This document shows, piece by piece, positions 36,953-47,139 of a stretch of 64,000 nucleotides of DNA (position 1 is its first letter; each line of letters starts with the position of its first letter). The DNA comes from Alphaproteobacteria bacterium. GTDB taxonomy: Bacteria; Pseudomonadota; Alphaproteobacteria; Rhodobacterales; Rhodobacteraceae. The stretch is from NCBI GenBank assembly GCA_030429105.1, contig JAUIDE010000006.1:1-64000 (forward strand), in the 5' to 3' direction. The notes beneath the pieces were generated by a model that saw only the letters and a list, made by a program, of their open reading frames with translations, did no database searches and was not told where the DNA came from. The position numbers and the translations under genes are program-made.

Positions 36953-37267
36953 TCAGGCCGGAAGGGGTGGGCCGCGAGGCCGGGCGGAAAGAACGACGGG
37001 GCCGTGCGGCGGCGCGGCGGGCGCGGCCTCCGCCGCCGGCTCCGCCGAGACCCGGGGGCCGGGCAGGGCGGGCGCATCGGGCGGCGGCGCGGCCTTGGCG
37101 AGCGTGCAATGGTCGCACCGCTCCGCCTCCGGCGCCGCCGGCGCGCCCCGTTCGAAATCGTAGGCGACGAGCCCCTCGGCGCCGCAGATCACCTCCCCGC
37201 CCGCGGCGAGGCGCGGTCCGAGGCCGAGCGCGACGGCGAGAATCAGGAAGAGGCGAAGGAGGCGCAT
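36953..37267 (-). CDS. DUF2946-like secreted or membrane protein
   Basis: 104 residues from the ATG at 37267. A hydrophobic N-terminus (LLRLFLILAVALGLGPRLA) is followed by EVICGAEGL, a CDHC pair and a Pro/Ala-rich tail. This is the DUF2946 pattern, often found beside copper-handling genes, here directly upstream of PCu(A)C. The cysteines could bind copper. Function is inferred from context only. Confidence 0.72.
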   Translation of the reverse strand: MRLLRLFLILAVALGLGPRLAAGGEVICGAEGLVAYDFERGAPAAPEAERCDHCTLAKAAPPPDAPALPGPRVSAEPAAEAAPAAPPHGPVVLSARPRGPPLPA

Positions 37268-37335
37268 GGCCCGAAAATGCCGGCGGCGGCCTGCGCCTTC
37301 AAGCGCCGGGCCGCCGCAGGGGACAGGCGAGGCGA

Positions 37336-37623
37336 TCAGGCGGAAGCCTGCGCCTTCGCGATTTCCTTCTTCACCTTCAGCGCGGCGGGCGAGAGATCCT
37401 CGTCCCGCGCCTTGGCGAGATAGGCGTCGAGCCCGCCGCGATGGTCGACCGAGCGGAGCGTCGAGGTCGCGATGCGGAAGCGGAAGCTCCGGCCCAGCGT
37501 CTCGCTGTCGAGGCTGACGGGCGAGAGGTTCGGCAGATAGCGCCGGCGGGTCTTGATGTTGGAATGGCTCACGCGGTTGCCCGAAAGGACACCCTTTCCG
37601 GAAAGCTCGCAACGACGGGACAT
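37336..37623 (-). CDS. rpmB: 50S ribosomal protein L28
   Basis: 95 residues. The family start [20 protein letters not shown] is followed by [13 protein letters not shown] and [18 protein letters not shown]. It belongs to the large ribosomal subunit. It is transcribed alone, divergent from the DUF1294 gene, with a 154-base promoter region between. Confidence 0.96.
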   Translation of the reverse strand: MSRRCELSGKGVLSGNRVSHSNIKTRRRYLPNLSPVSLDSETLGRSFRFRIATSTLRSVDHRGGLDAYLAKARDEDLSPAALKVKKEIAKAQASA

Positions 37624-37777
37624 CGGATCACCTCGGCATACGGACTGGGCCGCCGCGGAGGCGCCCTGATTGGAGTTGTGTCTTTTAGGCGCGAGTCGGG
37701 AGGGCGTCAAGCGCGGGGGCGTGCTGGACAGGCGGCCTTTCCCGCGCCACGCTCGCGGCGATTTAACGGGCCCCAAC

Positions 37778-38062
37778 ATGCAGACGATCTCCTACGCCTT
37801 TCACGCCTCTCTCTACTTCGTCAACATGGCGGCGTTCCTGATGTTCTTCGCCGACAAGCGCGCCTCGCTCCGCGGCGACTGGCGGACGAGCGAGGCGGCT
37901 TTGCTGGCGGTCGCGCTTGCGGGCGGCTCCCTCGGCGCGAAACTCGGCCAGCGCCTCCTCCGTCACAAGACCCGGAAGGAGCCGTTCCGGACCCGGCTCA
38001 ACCGGGTCGTGGCGCTGCACGTCTTCACGCTGGTTCCGCTTTTCGCGCTCACGCTGCTTTGA
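37778..38062 (+). CDS. DUF1294 family small membrane protein
   Basis: 94 residues from the ATG at 37778. Two or three hydrophobic helices; the family motif is [24 protein letters not shown], with the HKTRK core. DUF1294 proteins are of unknown function, sometimes fused to cold-shock domains. The stop is 2 bases from the convergent MFS gene. Confidence 0.85.
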   Translation: MQTISYAFHASLYFVNMAAFLMFFADKRASLRGDWRTSEAALLAVALAGGSLGAKLGQRLLRHKTRKEPFRTRLNRVVALHVFTLVPLFALTLL

Positions 38063-38064
38063 GT

Positions 38065-39288
38065 TCAGGCCGCTGCGGCCCGGAGCGGCGCACGGGGCCG
38101 CGACCGGAGGATGAGCGCGAAGGCAACGGCGAGGTTCACGACGTTCCAGGCGACGCCATTCAGGAAGGCGAGCGTGTAGGAGCCGGTGAGGTCGTAGATC
38201 CAGCCCGAAACCCAGCCGCCGAGCGCCATGCCGACTATGGTCGACATGATGACGACGCCCACCCGCGCCCCCGCCTCCGCCGGCGGCAGGTATTCCCGCA
38301 CGATGATCGCATAGGCCGGCACCAGCCCGCCCTGGCTCAGCCCGAAGACGAGCGAGACGACATAGAGCGAGGCCAGTCCGTCGAACGGGATGTAGAGCAG
38401 GAGCGCGAGGCATTGCAGCGCCGAGCCGACGATCAGCATCCGCACCCCGCCGATCGCGTCCGCCAGCACGCCCGAGGCGATGCGGGAGACCACACCGCCC
38501 ATCAGCATGAGCGAAAGCATCTCCGCCCCCACCGCCGGACCGAAGCCGAGATCGACGCAATAGGCGACGATATGGACCTGCGGCATCGCCATCGCCATGC
38601 AGCAGCCGAGCCCGGCGAGGCAGAGAAGGAGCTGGAGCGAACGGGGCGAGAGCCCCGCGCTCATCGAATTCGCCGCCGCCTTCGCCCCGGCCGCCGCCAT
38701 CGCCTCTTCCGGCGCGCGGCGGCGAAGGAGGAGCGCGAGCGGAACCACGGAGGCGGGCACGATGACCGCGAGCGCGAGGTAGAAGGCGCGCCATCCCTCC
38801 TCCGCCAGCAGCCCCGAGAGCGCCCAGGGCCAGAGCGCGCCGGCGATGTAGTTGCCCGAGGCGGCGACCGTCACCGCGATGCCGCGCCGCCGCATGAACC
38901 AGTGGCTCACATCCGCCATCAGCGGCCCGAACCCCGCCGCCGAGCCGAAGCCGATGGCGAAATGCAGCAGGGTGAAGACCGCGAGGGAGGGCGCCAGCGT
39001 CGAAAGCGCGAAGCCCGCCGAAAGCAGGCACGCCGCGCCGATCAGAGAGGGCACGACGCCGAGCCGGTCCACCATCCGCCCGACTAAAAGATTGCCGAGC
39101 GCGAAGCCCAGCATCGAGACCGCATAGGGAATGGAGGCCCCGCCCCGCCCGAGCCCGAACTCCGCCTGCGCCGCCGGCAGGATGGCGATGAAGGCCCAGA
39201 TCCCGACGCTGGAGACCGAACCGATGGCGAGGGTGATTCCGAGGCGGCCCCAGGAATAACGGCTGTCAAGAACGGTGGGCGCGGTCAT
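38065..39288 (-). CDS. MFS transporter
   Basis: 407 residues from the ATG at 39288; a GTG at 39327 would add 13 residues. Twelve hydrophobic helices are visible, starting WGRLGITLAIGSVSSVGIW. Loop 2-3 reads GNLLVGRMVDRLG, a major-facilitator signature. The sequence resembles the monocarboxylate/oxalate-formate-type branch (DUF-free). Substrate unknown. It is followed by nothing on the same strand for a while, and the methyltransferase upstream is about 60 bases away. Confidence 0.88.
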   Translation of the reverse strand: MTAPTVLDSRYSWGRLGITLAIGSVSSVGIWAFIAILPAAQAEFGLGRGGASIPYAVSMLGFALGNLLVGRMVDRLGVVPSLIGAACLLSAGFALSTLAPSLAVFTLLHFAIGFGSAAGFGPLMADVSHWFMRRRGIAVTVAASGNYIAGALWPWALSGLLAEEGWRAFYLALAVIVPASVVPLALLLRRRAPEEAMAAAGAKAAANSMSAGLSPRSLQLLLCLAGLGCCMAMAMPQVHIVAYCVDLGFGPAVGAEMLSLMLMGGVVSRIASGVLADAIGGVRMLIVGSALQCLALLLYIPFDGLASLYVVSLVFGLSQGGLVPAYAIIVREYLPPAEAGARVGVVIMSTIVGMALGGWVSGWIYDLTGSYTLAFLNGVAWNVVNLAVAFALILRSRPRAPLRAAAA

Positions 39289-39346
39289 GGTGGAGAAAGC
39301 GGTAGCCGAGGGCGAGGGGATTGTCACGCGTCCCGCGCGTCCCGGC

Positions 39347-39982
39347 TCAGACCGCCTTCGCGACGATGAACCGCCCCCGCCCCGGCGCGCCGTGATCCTC
39401 GGTAGCGACGAGGGAGAACCCTGCCGCCTCGATGGCCGCCTCCACCTCCGCGACCGGCCGGAAGACCACCGCCGGCGCCTTGCCGAGCGCCTGCATGACG
39501 GGGACGATCAGGCGGATCAGCCGGAAGGAGAGCGGCTGGGGCGAGGGCAGGGCGGCGCTCTTCGAGATGAAGAGCCCGCCCGGCTTCAGCAGCGCGCGGA
39601 CGCGCCGCGCCGCGGCGGGCAGGTCCTCCAGCAGATGCAGCAGGTTGAACGCCAGCACGGCGTCATAGGGCTCCCCGTCGAGCGCCGCGTCGGAGAGGCC
39701 GGCGCGCAGGAGCCGCACATTCTCCGCGCCCGCCTCCGCCGCCCGGCCTTCCGCAATGCGGATCATCTCGCCGGAGAGGTCGGTCGCCGTCAGCGAGGCG
39801 ACGGACGGCGCGAGCCGCAGCGCGGTCGTTCCCGTGCCGCATCCGATCTCGAGCGCCCGGTCCCCGGGGCGGAGGCGCTCCGCCGTCCGCCGCAGCGTCA
39901 GCTCGTAGGTTTCGGGGTCGGAGACCTTGCGCGCGGCGTAGCGCTCCGCGATCCCGTCCCAGAATGTCGCGGCGTCCCGCAT
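39347..39982 (-). CDS. Class I SAM-dependent methyltransferase
   Basis: 211 residues from the ATG at 39982, which has a near-perfect AAAGGAGG. Motif I is ALEIGCGTGTTALRLAP, motif II LTATDLSGEMIRIA, then DAVLAFNLLHLLEDLP. A C-terminal hydrophobic part PVMQALGKAPAV precedes AAGFSLVATEDHG. It is a methyltransferase of the type 11/25 fold; substrate unknown. Divergent from prpE. Confidence 0.9.
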   Translation of the reverse strand: MRDAATFWDGIAERYAARKVSDPETYELTLRRTAERLRPGDRALEIGCGTGTTALRLAPSVASLTATDLSGEMIRIAEGRAAEAGAENVRLLRAGLSDAALDGEPYDAVLAFNLLHLLEDLPAAARRVRALLKPGGLFISKSAALPSPQPLSFRLIRLIVPVMQALGKAPAVVFRPVAEVEAAIEAAGFSLVATEDHGAPGRGRFIVAKAV

Positions 39983-40086
39983 CGCTGCCTCCTTTCGCGG
40001 CGCCGCCGCCCGCGTCGCGGGGCGGGACCGCCCTTGCCGTCCGGCCCATATCATGCTTCCCCTCAGGAAAATCGAGGGGAAGCGCT

Positions 40087-41988
40087 ATGGGCTATCGCGA
40101 GGCATATGAAGGCTGGAAGGCCGATCCGGAAGCTTTCTGGATGGAGGCCGCGAAGGCGGTGGAGTGGAGCCGCCCGCCCTCCCGCGCGCTCTTCCCCGAA
40201 CGCGCGCCGCTCCACGAATGGTTCGTAGACGGGGAGATGAACACCTGCTTCAACGCGGTGGACCGTCACGTCGCCGCCGGGCGCGGCGACCAGGCGGCGA
40301 TCGTCCATGAAAGCCCGATCACCGGCTCCTCCCGCACCGTCACCTACGCCGAGCTGCAGGACCTGACCGCCCGCCTCGCCGGCGCGCTTGCCCGGCGCGG
40401 CGTCGCGAAGGGGGACCGGGTGGTGATCTACATGCCGATGGTGGCGGAGGCGGCGGTGGCCATGCTCGCCTGCGCGCGGATCGGCGCCGTTCATTCCGTC
40501 GTCTTCGGCGGCTTCGCGGCGAACGAACTCGCCGTGCGGATCGACGATTGCAAGCCGAAGGCGGTGCTCGCCGCCTCCTGCGGGATCGAGCCGGGCCGGG
40601 TGGTGGACTACAAGCCCCTGCTCGACGGCGCGATCGACATCGCGAAGCACAAGCCCGACTTCTGCGTGATCTTCCAGCGCCCGGAAAAGCCCGCCGCGCT
40701 CGTCGAGGGGCGGGACGCGGAGTGGTTCGCCTTCCAGGAGGGCGCCGCGCCGGCCGCGCCCGTTCCCGTCGGCGGGGCCGAGCCGCTCTATGTGCTCTAC
40801 ACTTCGGGGACGACCGGGCAGCCCAAGGGCGTCGTGCGCCCCTCCGGCGGCCATGCGGTCGCGCTGCACTGGACCATGCGGAACCTCTACGGCGTCGGGG
40901 CGGGGGACGTGTTCTGGGCCGCGTCCGACGTCGGCTGGGTCGTCGGCCATTCATACATCGTCTATGGCCCGCTCCTCGCCGGCTGTACGTCCGTTCTCTT
41001 CGAGGGAAAGCCCGTCGGAACGCCGGACGCGGCGACCTTCTGGCGCGTCATCGCGAAGCACAAGGTGAAGAGCTTCTTCACCGCCCCCACCGCCTTCCGC
41101 GCCATCAAGCGGGAGGATCCTGCGGGCGCGCTCGTCGCCGGGCATGACCTATCCTCCCTCAAGGCGCTCTATCTCGCGGGCGAGCGGTCGGACACCGACA
41201 CCGTGAACTGGGCCGCCCGCCTCCTCGGCGTCCCCGTCGTGGACCATTGGTGGCAGACGGAGACGGGCTGGGCGATCACCGGCGTCCCGCTGGGCCTTGA
41301 GCCGGGCTGCGAGATCAGGCTCGGCACGACCGGCCTCGCGATGCCCGGCTATGACGTGCGGATTCTTGACGAGGGCGGGCACGAAGTCCCGCCCGGCACG
41401 CTCGGGGCCGTGGCGGTGAAGCTCCCGCTCCCGCCCGGAACGCTGCCGACGCTCTGGAACGCCGAGGCGCGCTTCGTGAAGTCCTACCTCACCACCTTCC
41501 CCGGCTGGTACGAGACCGGCGACGCCGGGATGAAGGATGCGGAGGGCTATCTCCAGATCATGGCGCGGACGGACGACGTCATCAACGTCGCCGGCCACCG
41601 CCTCTCCACCGGGGCGATGGAGGAGGTGCTCTCGGATCATCCCGACATCGCGGAATGCGCCGTGGTCGGGATCGCGGACGAACTGAAGGGCCAGGCCCCG
41701 CTCGGCTTCCTCTGCCTCAACAAGGGCTGCAACCGGCCGCACGGGGAGATCACGTCCGAGGCGGTGAAGCTGGTGCGGGATCGGATCGGCCCCGTCGCCG
41801 CCTTCCGCCTCGCCGTGGTGGTGGACCGCCTGCCGAAGACGCGCTCGGGCAAGATCCTGCGCGGGATCATGGCGAAGATCGCTGACGGGGAGAGCTTCCG
41901 CCAGCCCGCGACGATCGACGACCCGGCGATCCTCGACGAGATCGCCGCCGCCCTTGCCGGCCTCGGCCTCCCGCCCGCGCGCCGATGA
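40087..41988 (+). CDS. prpE: Propionyl-CoA synthetase
   Basis: 633 residues. Acyl-adenylate-forming enzyme close to acetyl-CoA synthetase. P-loop-like YTSGTTGQPKGVVRPSGGH, adenylation motif GDAGMKDAEGY, RTDDVINVAGHRLSTGAMEE and the catalytic lysine in PKTRSGKILRGIM. The N-terminal YREAYEGWKADPEAFW is typical of PrpE. It activates propionate to propionyl-CoA for the methylcitrate or methylmalonyl route. The gene stands alone; the ATG at 40087 matches the known N-terminus. Confidence 0.92.
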   Translation: MGYREAYEGWKADPEAFWMEAAKAVEWSRPPSRALFPERAPLHEWFVDGEMNTCFNAVDRHVAAGRGDQAAIVHESPITGSSRTVTYAELQDLTARLAGALARRGVAKGDRVVIYMPMVAEAAVAMLACARIGAVHSVVFGGFAANELAVRIDDCKPKAVLAASCGIEPGRVVDYKPLLDGAIDIAKHKPDFCVIFQRPEKPAALVEGRDAEWFAFQEGAAPAAPVPVGGAEPLYVLYTSGTTGQPKGVVRPSGGHAVALHWTMRNLYGVGAGDVFWAASDVGWVVGHSYIVYGPLLAGCTSVLFEGKPVGTPDAATFWRVIAKHKVKSFFTAPTAFRAIKREDPAGALVAGHDLSSLKALYLAGERSDTDTVNWAARLLGVPVVDHWWQTETGWAITGVPLGLEPGCEIRLGTTGLAMPGYDVRILDEGGHEVPPGTLGAVAVKLPLPPGTLPTLWNAEARFVKSYLTTFPGWYETGDAGMKDAEGYLQIMARTDDVINVAGHRLSTGAMEEVLSDHPDIAECAVVGIADELKGQAPLGFLCLNKGCNRPHGEITSEAVKLVRDRIGPVAAFRLAVVVDRLPKTRSGKILRGIMAKIADGESFRQPATIDDPAILDEIAAALAGLGLPPARR

Positions 41989-42001
41989 GCGCAGCCAGTT
42001 A

Positions 42002-42018
42002 ATTTGCGATTTGCAAAT
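42002..42018. promoter_or_regulatory. Inverted repeat before the REC-Hpt gene
   Basis: ATTTGC-N5-GCAAAT in an AT-rich patch directly after the prpE stop and about 58 bases before the ATG at 42077. It is a candidate operator or promoter element for the two-gene signalling operon; no matching regulator is known to me. Confidence 0.4.
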
Positions 42019-42076
42019 AGCCGCTAAGAGGAGGCACGGTAGGGCAGGGACGGCGTATGCGGAGGGACCGGGGTCC

Positions 42077-42868
42077 ATGAGCGTGGATACGGATAGCGGG
42101 CTGGAGAGGCTGAAGGGGATGTCGATCCTCCTCGCCGAGGACAACGTGACGAACCAGCTCGTTGCGACGCAGATGCTGCAGACCCTTGGCGCCGAGGTGG
42201 ACATCGCCTCCGACGGCGCCATCGCGCTCGAACGGCTGAAGGAGCGTGTCTATGACGTGCTCCTCATCGACATCGAGATGCCCCGCGTCTCCGGCCTCGA
42301 CGTGATCCGCGCGATTCGCGCCGATTCCGGGCCGCTCGCGGAGGCGCCGGTGATCGCGCTCACCGCCTACGCGATGCAGGAGCATCGGGAGAAGATCGCC
42401 AAGGTCGGCGCGGACGGGCTGATCGCGAAGCCGATCACCTCGATCCGGCAGTTCGGGCTCGACATCCTCACGCTGATGGACGGCCGGCGCTCCCGCGCTC
42501 CGAAACCGGCGGAAACCGCCGGCCTCATCGAGCGCACGATCTATGACAGCCTCGCCGCCTCCATCGGGGAGGAGGTGATGGGCGAGCTTCTCTCCCGCGT
42601 GGAGGCCGACCTCGCCTCCGTCCGCGCCCGGATCGACATGGCGGCGGAAGAGGGCGACGTGGACGAGATGCGCGGCGCCAGCCACATCCTCGTCAGCGTC
42701 GCCGGCGCCGTCGGCGCCGTCCGGCTCCAGCGCCATGCGGAAAAGCTGAACCGCCTCGCCAACGATCAGGACATGGAGGGCGCCGCCGCGCTCGCCGCCG
42801 AGGCGCTGCCGGAGCTCGACGGAGTGATGCGCTTCGTCGCCGCGGAGCGAAAGGCCAAGACCGCGTGA
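42077..42868 (+). CDS. Receiver-Hpt phosphorelay protein
   Basis: 263 residues from the ATG at 42077. Receiver domain at about 14-135 with the acidic pocket ED (21-22), D65 in LIDIEMPRVSG and the lysine in IAKPI. A C-terminal Hpt-like helical bundle follows (about 160-255), with the histidine in GASHILVSVAGAVGA. This REC-Hpt order suits a phosphorelay middleman that takes phosphate from a hybrid kinase and passes it on. It overlaps the sigma-54 response regulator by 4 bases, so that is the likely receiver. Confidence 0.85.
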   Translation: MSVDTDSGLERLKGMSILLAEDNVTNQLVATQMLQTLGAEVDIASDGAIALERLKERVYDVLLIDIEMPRVSGLDVIRAIRADSGPLAEAPVIALTAYAMQEHREKIAKVGADGLIAKPITSIRQFGLDILTLMDGRRSRAPKPAETAGLIERTIYDSLAASIGEEVMGELLSRVEADLASVRARIDMAAEEGDVDEMRGASHILVSVAGAVGAVRLQRHAEKLNRLANDQDMEGAAALAAEALPELDGVMRFVAAERKAKTA

Positions 42869-44265
42869 GCGAGGCCCCGCGAGCGCCGATCCTTCTGGTC
42901 GAGGACACGCGCTCGCTCGCCCTCGTCTATGAGGGCGTGCTGAAGCGGGAGGGCTACGCCGTCGAATGCGCCTATCTGGCGGAGGAGGCGCGGGCCCGCC
43001 ATCTCGGCGCGGCTGCGCGCCTTGTGCTCCTTGATCTCATGCTGCCCGACGGGGACGGGCTCGACCTTCTGACGGAGATGCGGGCGGCGGACCCGGCGGG
43101 AAAGATCATCGTCATCACCGCCAACGGCTCGATCAACCGCGCAGTGGAGGCGATGAAGCGCGGCGCGTTCGACTTCCTCGTGAAGCCGTTCGACGAGCGG
43201 CGCCTCCTCTCCGCCGTCTCCAACGCGATGGAGGAGATCGGCGCGCCCGAGCCCTCGGCCCGCGCCCGCGGCGACGTGGAGGGCGGCGTCTTCCACGGCT
43301 TCATCGGCCGATCCCCCGCGATGCGGGAAGTCTATCGCCTGATCGGGGAGATCGGGCGCTCTACCGCCACCGTCTTCATCACCGGGGAGAGCGGCGCGGG
43401 CAAGGAGGTCGCCGCGCAGGCGATCCATGCCGAATCGGGCCGTGCGAAGGGCCCGTTCATCGCCCTGAACTGCGGCGCGATACCGCGCGACCTCCTCGAA
43501 TCGGAGGTCTTCGGCCATCTCCGCGGCTCGTTCACCGGAGCCATCGCGGACAAGCCGGGCGCCGCCGCGGCAGCCGACGGCGGCACGCTCTTTCTTGACG
43601 AGATCTGCGAGATGGACCTCGCGCTCCAGACCAAGCTCCTCCGCTTCCTCCAGACCTCGACCGTCACGCCCGTCGGCGCCACGACGCCGCGGAAGGTGGA
43701 CGCGCGGATCATCTGCGCGACGAACCGGGACCCGATGGCGGAAGTCCGCGCCGGCCGGTTCCGGGAGGATCTCTTCTATCGCCTCCATGTCGTGCCGATC
43801 CACCTGCCCCCGCTCCGCGACCGCGGGGAGGACGTGATCGAGGCGGCCGAGGCGTTCCTCCGCCGCTATGCGCGGGAGGAGGGCAAGCGCTTCGCCCGCC
43901 TCTCTCCCGCGATGAAGGACGCGCTCCGCGCAATGCCGTGGCCTGGCAACGTCCGCCAGCTCCAGAACGTGATCTGGAATGTCGTGCTGCTCCATGACGC
44001 GGAGGAGGCGACGCCGGAGATGCTCCCCCCCGGCCTCGCCGGCCCCGTCTCCCCGCCGCCCGCGCCTGGCCCGGCCGCCGCCGCGCCGCTGGATTTCTCG
44101 GCCCGGATCGAAAGCCTCGTCGGCGCGACGATGGCGGAGGTGGAGCGCGAATTCATCGAGGCGACGGTCGCCGCGCACGGCGGCTCCGTCCCCAAGGCCG
44201 CCCGCGTGCTCGACCTCAGCCCCTCCACGATCTACCGCAAGCGGGAGAGCTGGACGAAAGGGTGA
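42865..44265 (+). CDS. Sigma-54-dependent response regulator (NtrC/LuxO type) with GSFTGA
   Basis: 466 residues. Receiver domain with D57 in LLDLMLPDGDG; AAA+ domain with Walker A GESGAGKE and sigma-54 contact loop GSFTGA (GAFTGA in most members); Walker B GGTLFLDEICEMD; and a C-terminal Fis-type HTH, GSVPKAARVLDLSPSTIYRK. It should activate sigma-54 promoters when phosphorylated. The N-terminal overlap with a REC-Hpt gene recalls LuxU-LuxO pairs, but that link is inference. A GATA-rich, low-GC stretch with brnTA follows. Confidence 0.92.
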   Translation: MSEAPRAPILLVEDTRSLALVYEGVLKREGYAVECAYLAEEARARHLGAAARLVLLDLMLPDGDGLDLLTEMRAADPAGKIIVITANGSINRAVEAMKRGAFDFLVKPFDERRLLSAVSNAMEEIGAPEPSARARGDVEGGVFHGFIGRSPAMREVYRLIGEIGRSTATVFITGESGAGKEVAAQAIHAESGRAKGPFIALNCGAIPRDLLESEVFGHLRGSFTGAIADKPGAAAAADGGTLFLDEICEMDLALQTKLLRFLQTSTVTPVGATTPRKVDARIICATNRDPMAEVRAGRFREDLFYRLHVVPIHLPPLRDRGEDVIEAAEAFLRRYAREEGKRFARLSPAMKDALRAMPWPGNVRQLQNVIWNVVLLHDAEEATPEMLPPGLAGPVSPPPAPGPAAAAPLDFSARIESLVGATMAEVEREFIEATVAAHGGSVPKAARVLDLSPSTIYRKRESWTKG

Positions 44266-44295
44266 GCGGGCGGCGGTTGACGCGCGCGATACGAT

Positions 44296-44305
44296 TGTAT
44301 ATACA
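44296..44305. promoter_or_regulatory. Palindrome TGTATATACA upstream of brnT
   Basis: A perfect 10-bp palindrome in a locally AT-rich stretch 101 bases before brnT. BrnA antitoxins are DNA-binding and repress their own promoter, so this is a candidate BrnA operator. Confidence 0.45.
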
Positions 44306-44405
44306 TCTTGTTCAGAGCGGCGACGACTTCAATGACCGCTCCCGCAATACCTGCGAAGAAAGCGAAAGCACGGGAACATCATGAATACAAAGGATAAAAA
44401 TAAAG

Positions 44406-44690
44406 ATGTCTCGGCTCTTCGAAGAATTCGAATGGGATGATGAAAAGCGCCTCAAGAACCTCGCCAAGCACGGCATCGCCTTCGAAGACGCGATCCTCGT
44501 CTTCGAAAATCCTCTGCTCGAATTCGCCAGTCCGCGCGAAGGCGAGGAACGCTTCGTCGCGATAGGCCCGCTCGGCGGCGTCTTCATCGCGGTTATCTTC
44601 ACGATGCGGGGCGAGACCAGAAGGATCATTTCGGTCAGGAGGGCGAGACGTGGCGAAATCGAGAAGTATCACGAAGCTTACGCTCTCTGA
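44406..44690 (+). CDS. brnT: BrnT-type ribonuclease toxin
   Basis: 94 residues. RelE-like BrnT fold with the start FEWDDEKRLKNLAKHGIAFEDA and the end IISVRRARRGEIEKYHEA, both family signatures. BrnT cleaves RNA and blocks translation. The start region is AT-rich and lower in GC than the neighbours, which suggests transfer. It overlaps the antitoxin gene by 41 bases, the usual BrnT-BrnA order. Confidence 0.92.
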   Translation: MSRLFEEFEWDDEKRLKNLAKHGIAFEDAILVFENPLLEFASPREGEERFVAIGPLGGVFIAVIFTMRGETRRIISVRRARRGEIEKYHEAYAL

Positions 44691-44946
44691 GGCGAGGAAG
44701 CTAAAGGGCGTGACGGATTGGGAGGCGCTGCGCGCCCTGCCCATCCCTGAGGACTCCGAAGCCGAGAACGACGACGAGGACGAGGTCTTCGACTGGGCGA
44801 ACGCCGAAATCGTCCACCCCGTTCCGAAGGAACTCGTCTCCATCCGGCTCGACAAGGATGTGCTCGATCATTTCCGCGCCGGCGGCAAGGGCTACCAGAC
44901 CCGCATCAACGCGGTCCTCAAGGCTTACGTAAAGGCGCAGCGTTAG
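44650..44946 (+). CDS. brnA: BrnA-type antitoxin
   Basis: 98 residues from a GTG within brnT. An acidic middle (SEAENDDEDEVFDWANAE) is followed by the ribbon-helix-helix end KELVSIRLDKDVLDHFRAGGKGYQTRINAVLKAYV. BrnA neutralises BrnT and represses the operon. The palindrome at 44296-44305 is its likely site. Confidence 0.9.
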   Translation: MAKSRSITKLTLSEARKLKGVTDWEALRALPIPEDSEAENDDEDEVFDWANAEIVHPVPKELVSIRLDKDVLDHFRAGGKGYQTRINAVLKAYVKAQR

Positions 44947-45034
44947 GCGCTGCATCGGCTCTTGCGGCGCCGCAGCGAATGGTGTTGTGTTTTCGCAATC
45001 ACAACGCCCCAAGGGCGCGCCGACAGGGAAGCGT

Positions 45035-46040
<1,006 letters not shown>

Positions 46041-46051
<11 letters not shown>

Positions 46052-47027
46052 CGCAGCGAAGACGGAGACGCTGGTCAGCGTCCGCGGGCTCTCGATGCAT
46101 TTCCCGATCTACGCCGGCATCTTCCGCCGGCAGGTCGGAGTCATCAAGGCGGTGGATGACGTGAGCTTCGACATCGGCCGGGGCGAGACGCTCGGCGTCG
46201 TCGGCGAATCGGGCTGCGGCAAGTCCACGACCGGCCGCGCCGTGATCCGGCTCTACAAGCCCACCGCAGGATCGATCTTCATCGACGGCAAGGACATCTC
46301 GAAGACGGAGGGTGACGCGCTCCGCCGCCTCCGCCCCTCGATGCAGATGATCTTCCAGGACCCTCAGGCCTGCCTCAACCCGCGCATGACCGTCGGCTCC
46401 ATCATCGCCGAGCCGCTGGACGAACACCGGCGGGACATGAGCCGCGCGGAGCGGCAGGAAAAGGTCCGCGCCCTGCTCGACCAGGTCGGCATGAACCCCG
46501 ATTTCGCGAACCGCTATCCGCACGAATTCTCAGGTGGGCAGCGGCAGCGCATCGGCATCGCCCGCGCGCTGGCGCTCGACCCGAAATTCATCGTCTGCGA
46601 CGAGCCCATCGCCGCGCTGGACGTCTCGATCCAGGCCCAGGTCGTCAACCTGCTGGAGGATTTGCAGGATCGGCTGGGCCTGACCTATCTCTTCATCAGC
46701 CATGACCTTTCCATGGTCCGCCACATCGCGGACCGGGTGGCGGTGATGTATCTCGGGAAGCTGGTGGAGCTCGCGAGCCGCGACGCGCTCTACGAGAGTC
46801 CGCGTCATCCCTACACGAAGGCGCTGCTCTCCGCCGTGCCGACGGTGGAGAAGCGGAGCGTCGAGCGCATCATCCTCCAGGGCGACGTGCCCTCGCCCGC
46901 CAACCCGCCCTCGGGCTGCGTCTTCCGCACCCGCTGCCCGATGGCCGAGGCGCGCTGCGCGGCCGAGGTCCCCGCCTTCCGGAAACTGGCGGACGGGCGC
47001 GGCGTCGCCTGCCATTTCGCAGCATGA
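46041..47027 (+). CDS. Peptide-type ABC transporter ATPase (OppF/DppF-like)
   Basis: 328 residues from the ATG at 46041, overlapping the first ATPase by 11 bases. Walker [23 protein letters not shown], signature SGGQRQRI, Walker [13 protein letters not shown] and C-terminal [16 protein letters not shown]. It pairs with the preceding ATPase below two membrane subunits. Spacing to the binding-protein gene is 112 bases, enough for a separate promoter. Confidence 0.93.
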
Positions 47028-47139
47028 AGGCGGGAATTCGCCCTTCCGCCGCGCGGAGCATCCGCTATCGTCGCGGCAGGGCCGCCCGCGCAGGCGGCGC
47101 CGACATCATCACAAGGTCAACAGACAGGGAGCCTGAACA

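Noticed and set aside
36841-39087. A 748-residue plus-strand frame
   Set aside because: It runs across the DUF2946 gene, rpmB and the MFS gene in a shadow frame; composition is Arg/Ala/Gly-rich without domains.
44987-45034. A longer start for the first ABC ATPase at 44987
   Set aside because: The extra 16 residues (MFSQSQRPKGAPTGKR) are atypical for the family; the ATG at 45035 fits the known N-terminus.
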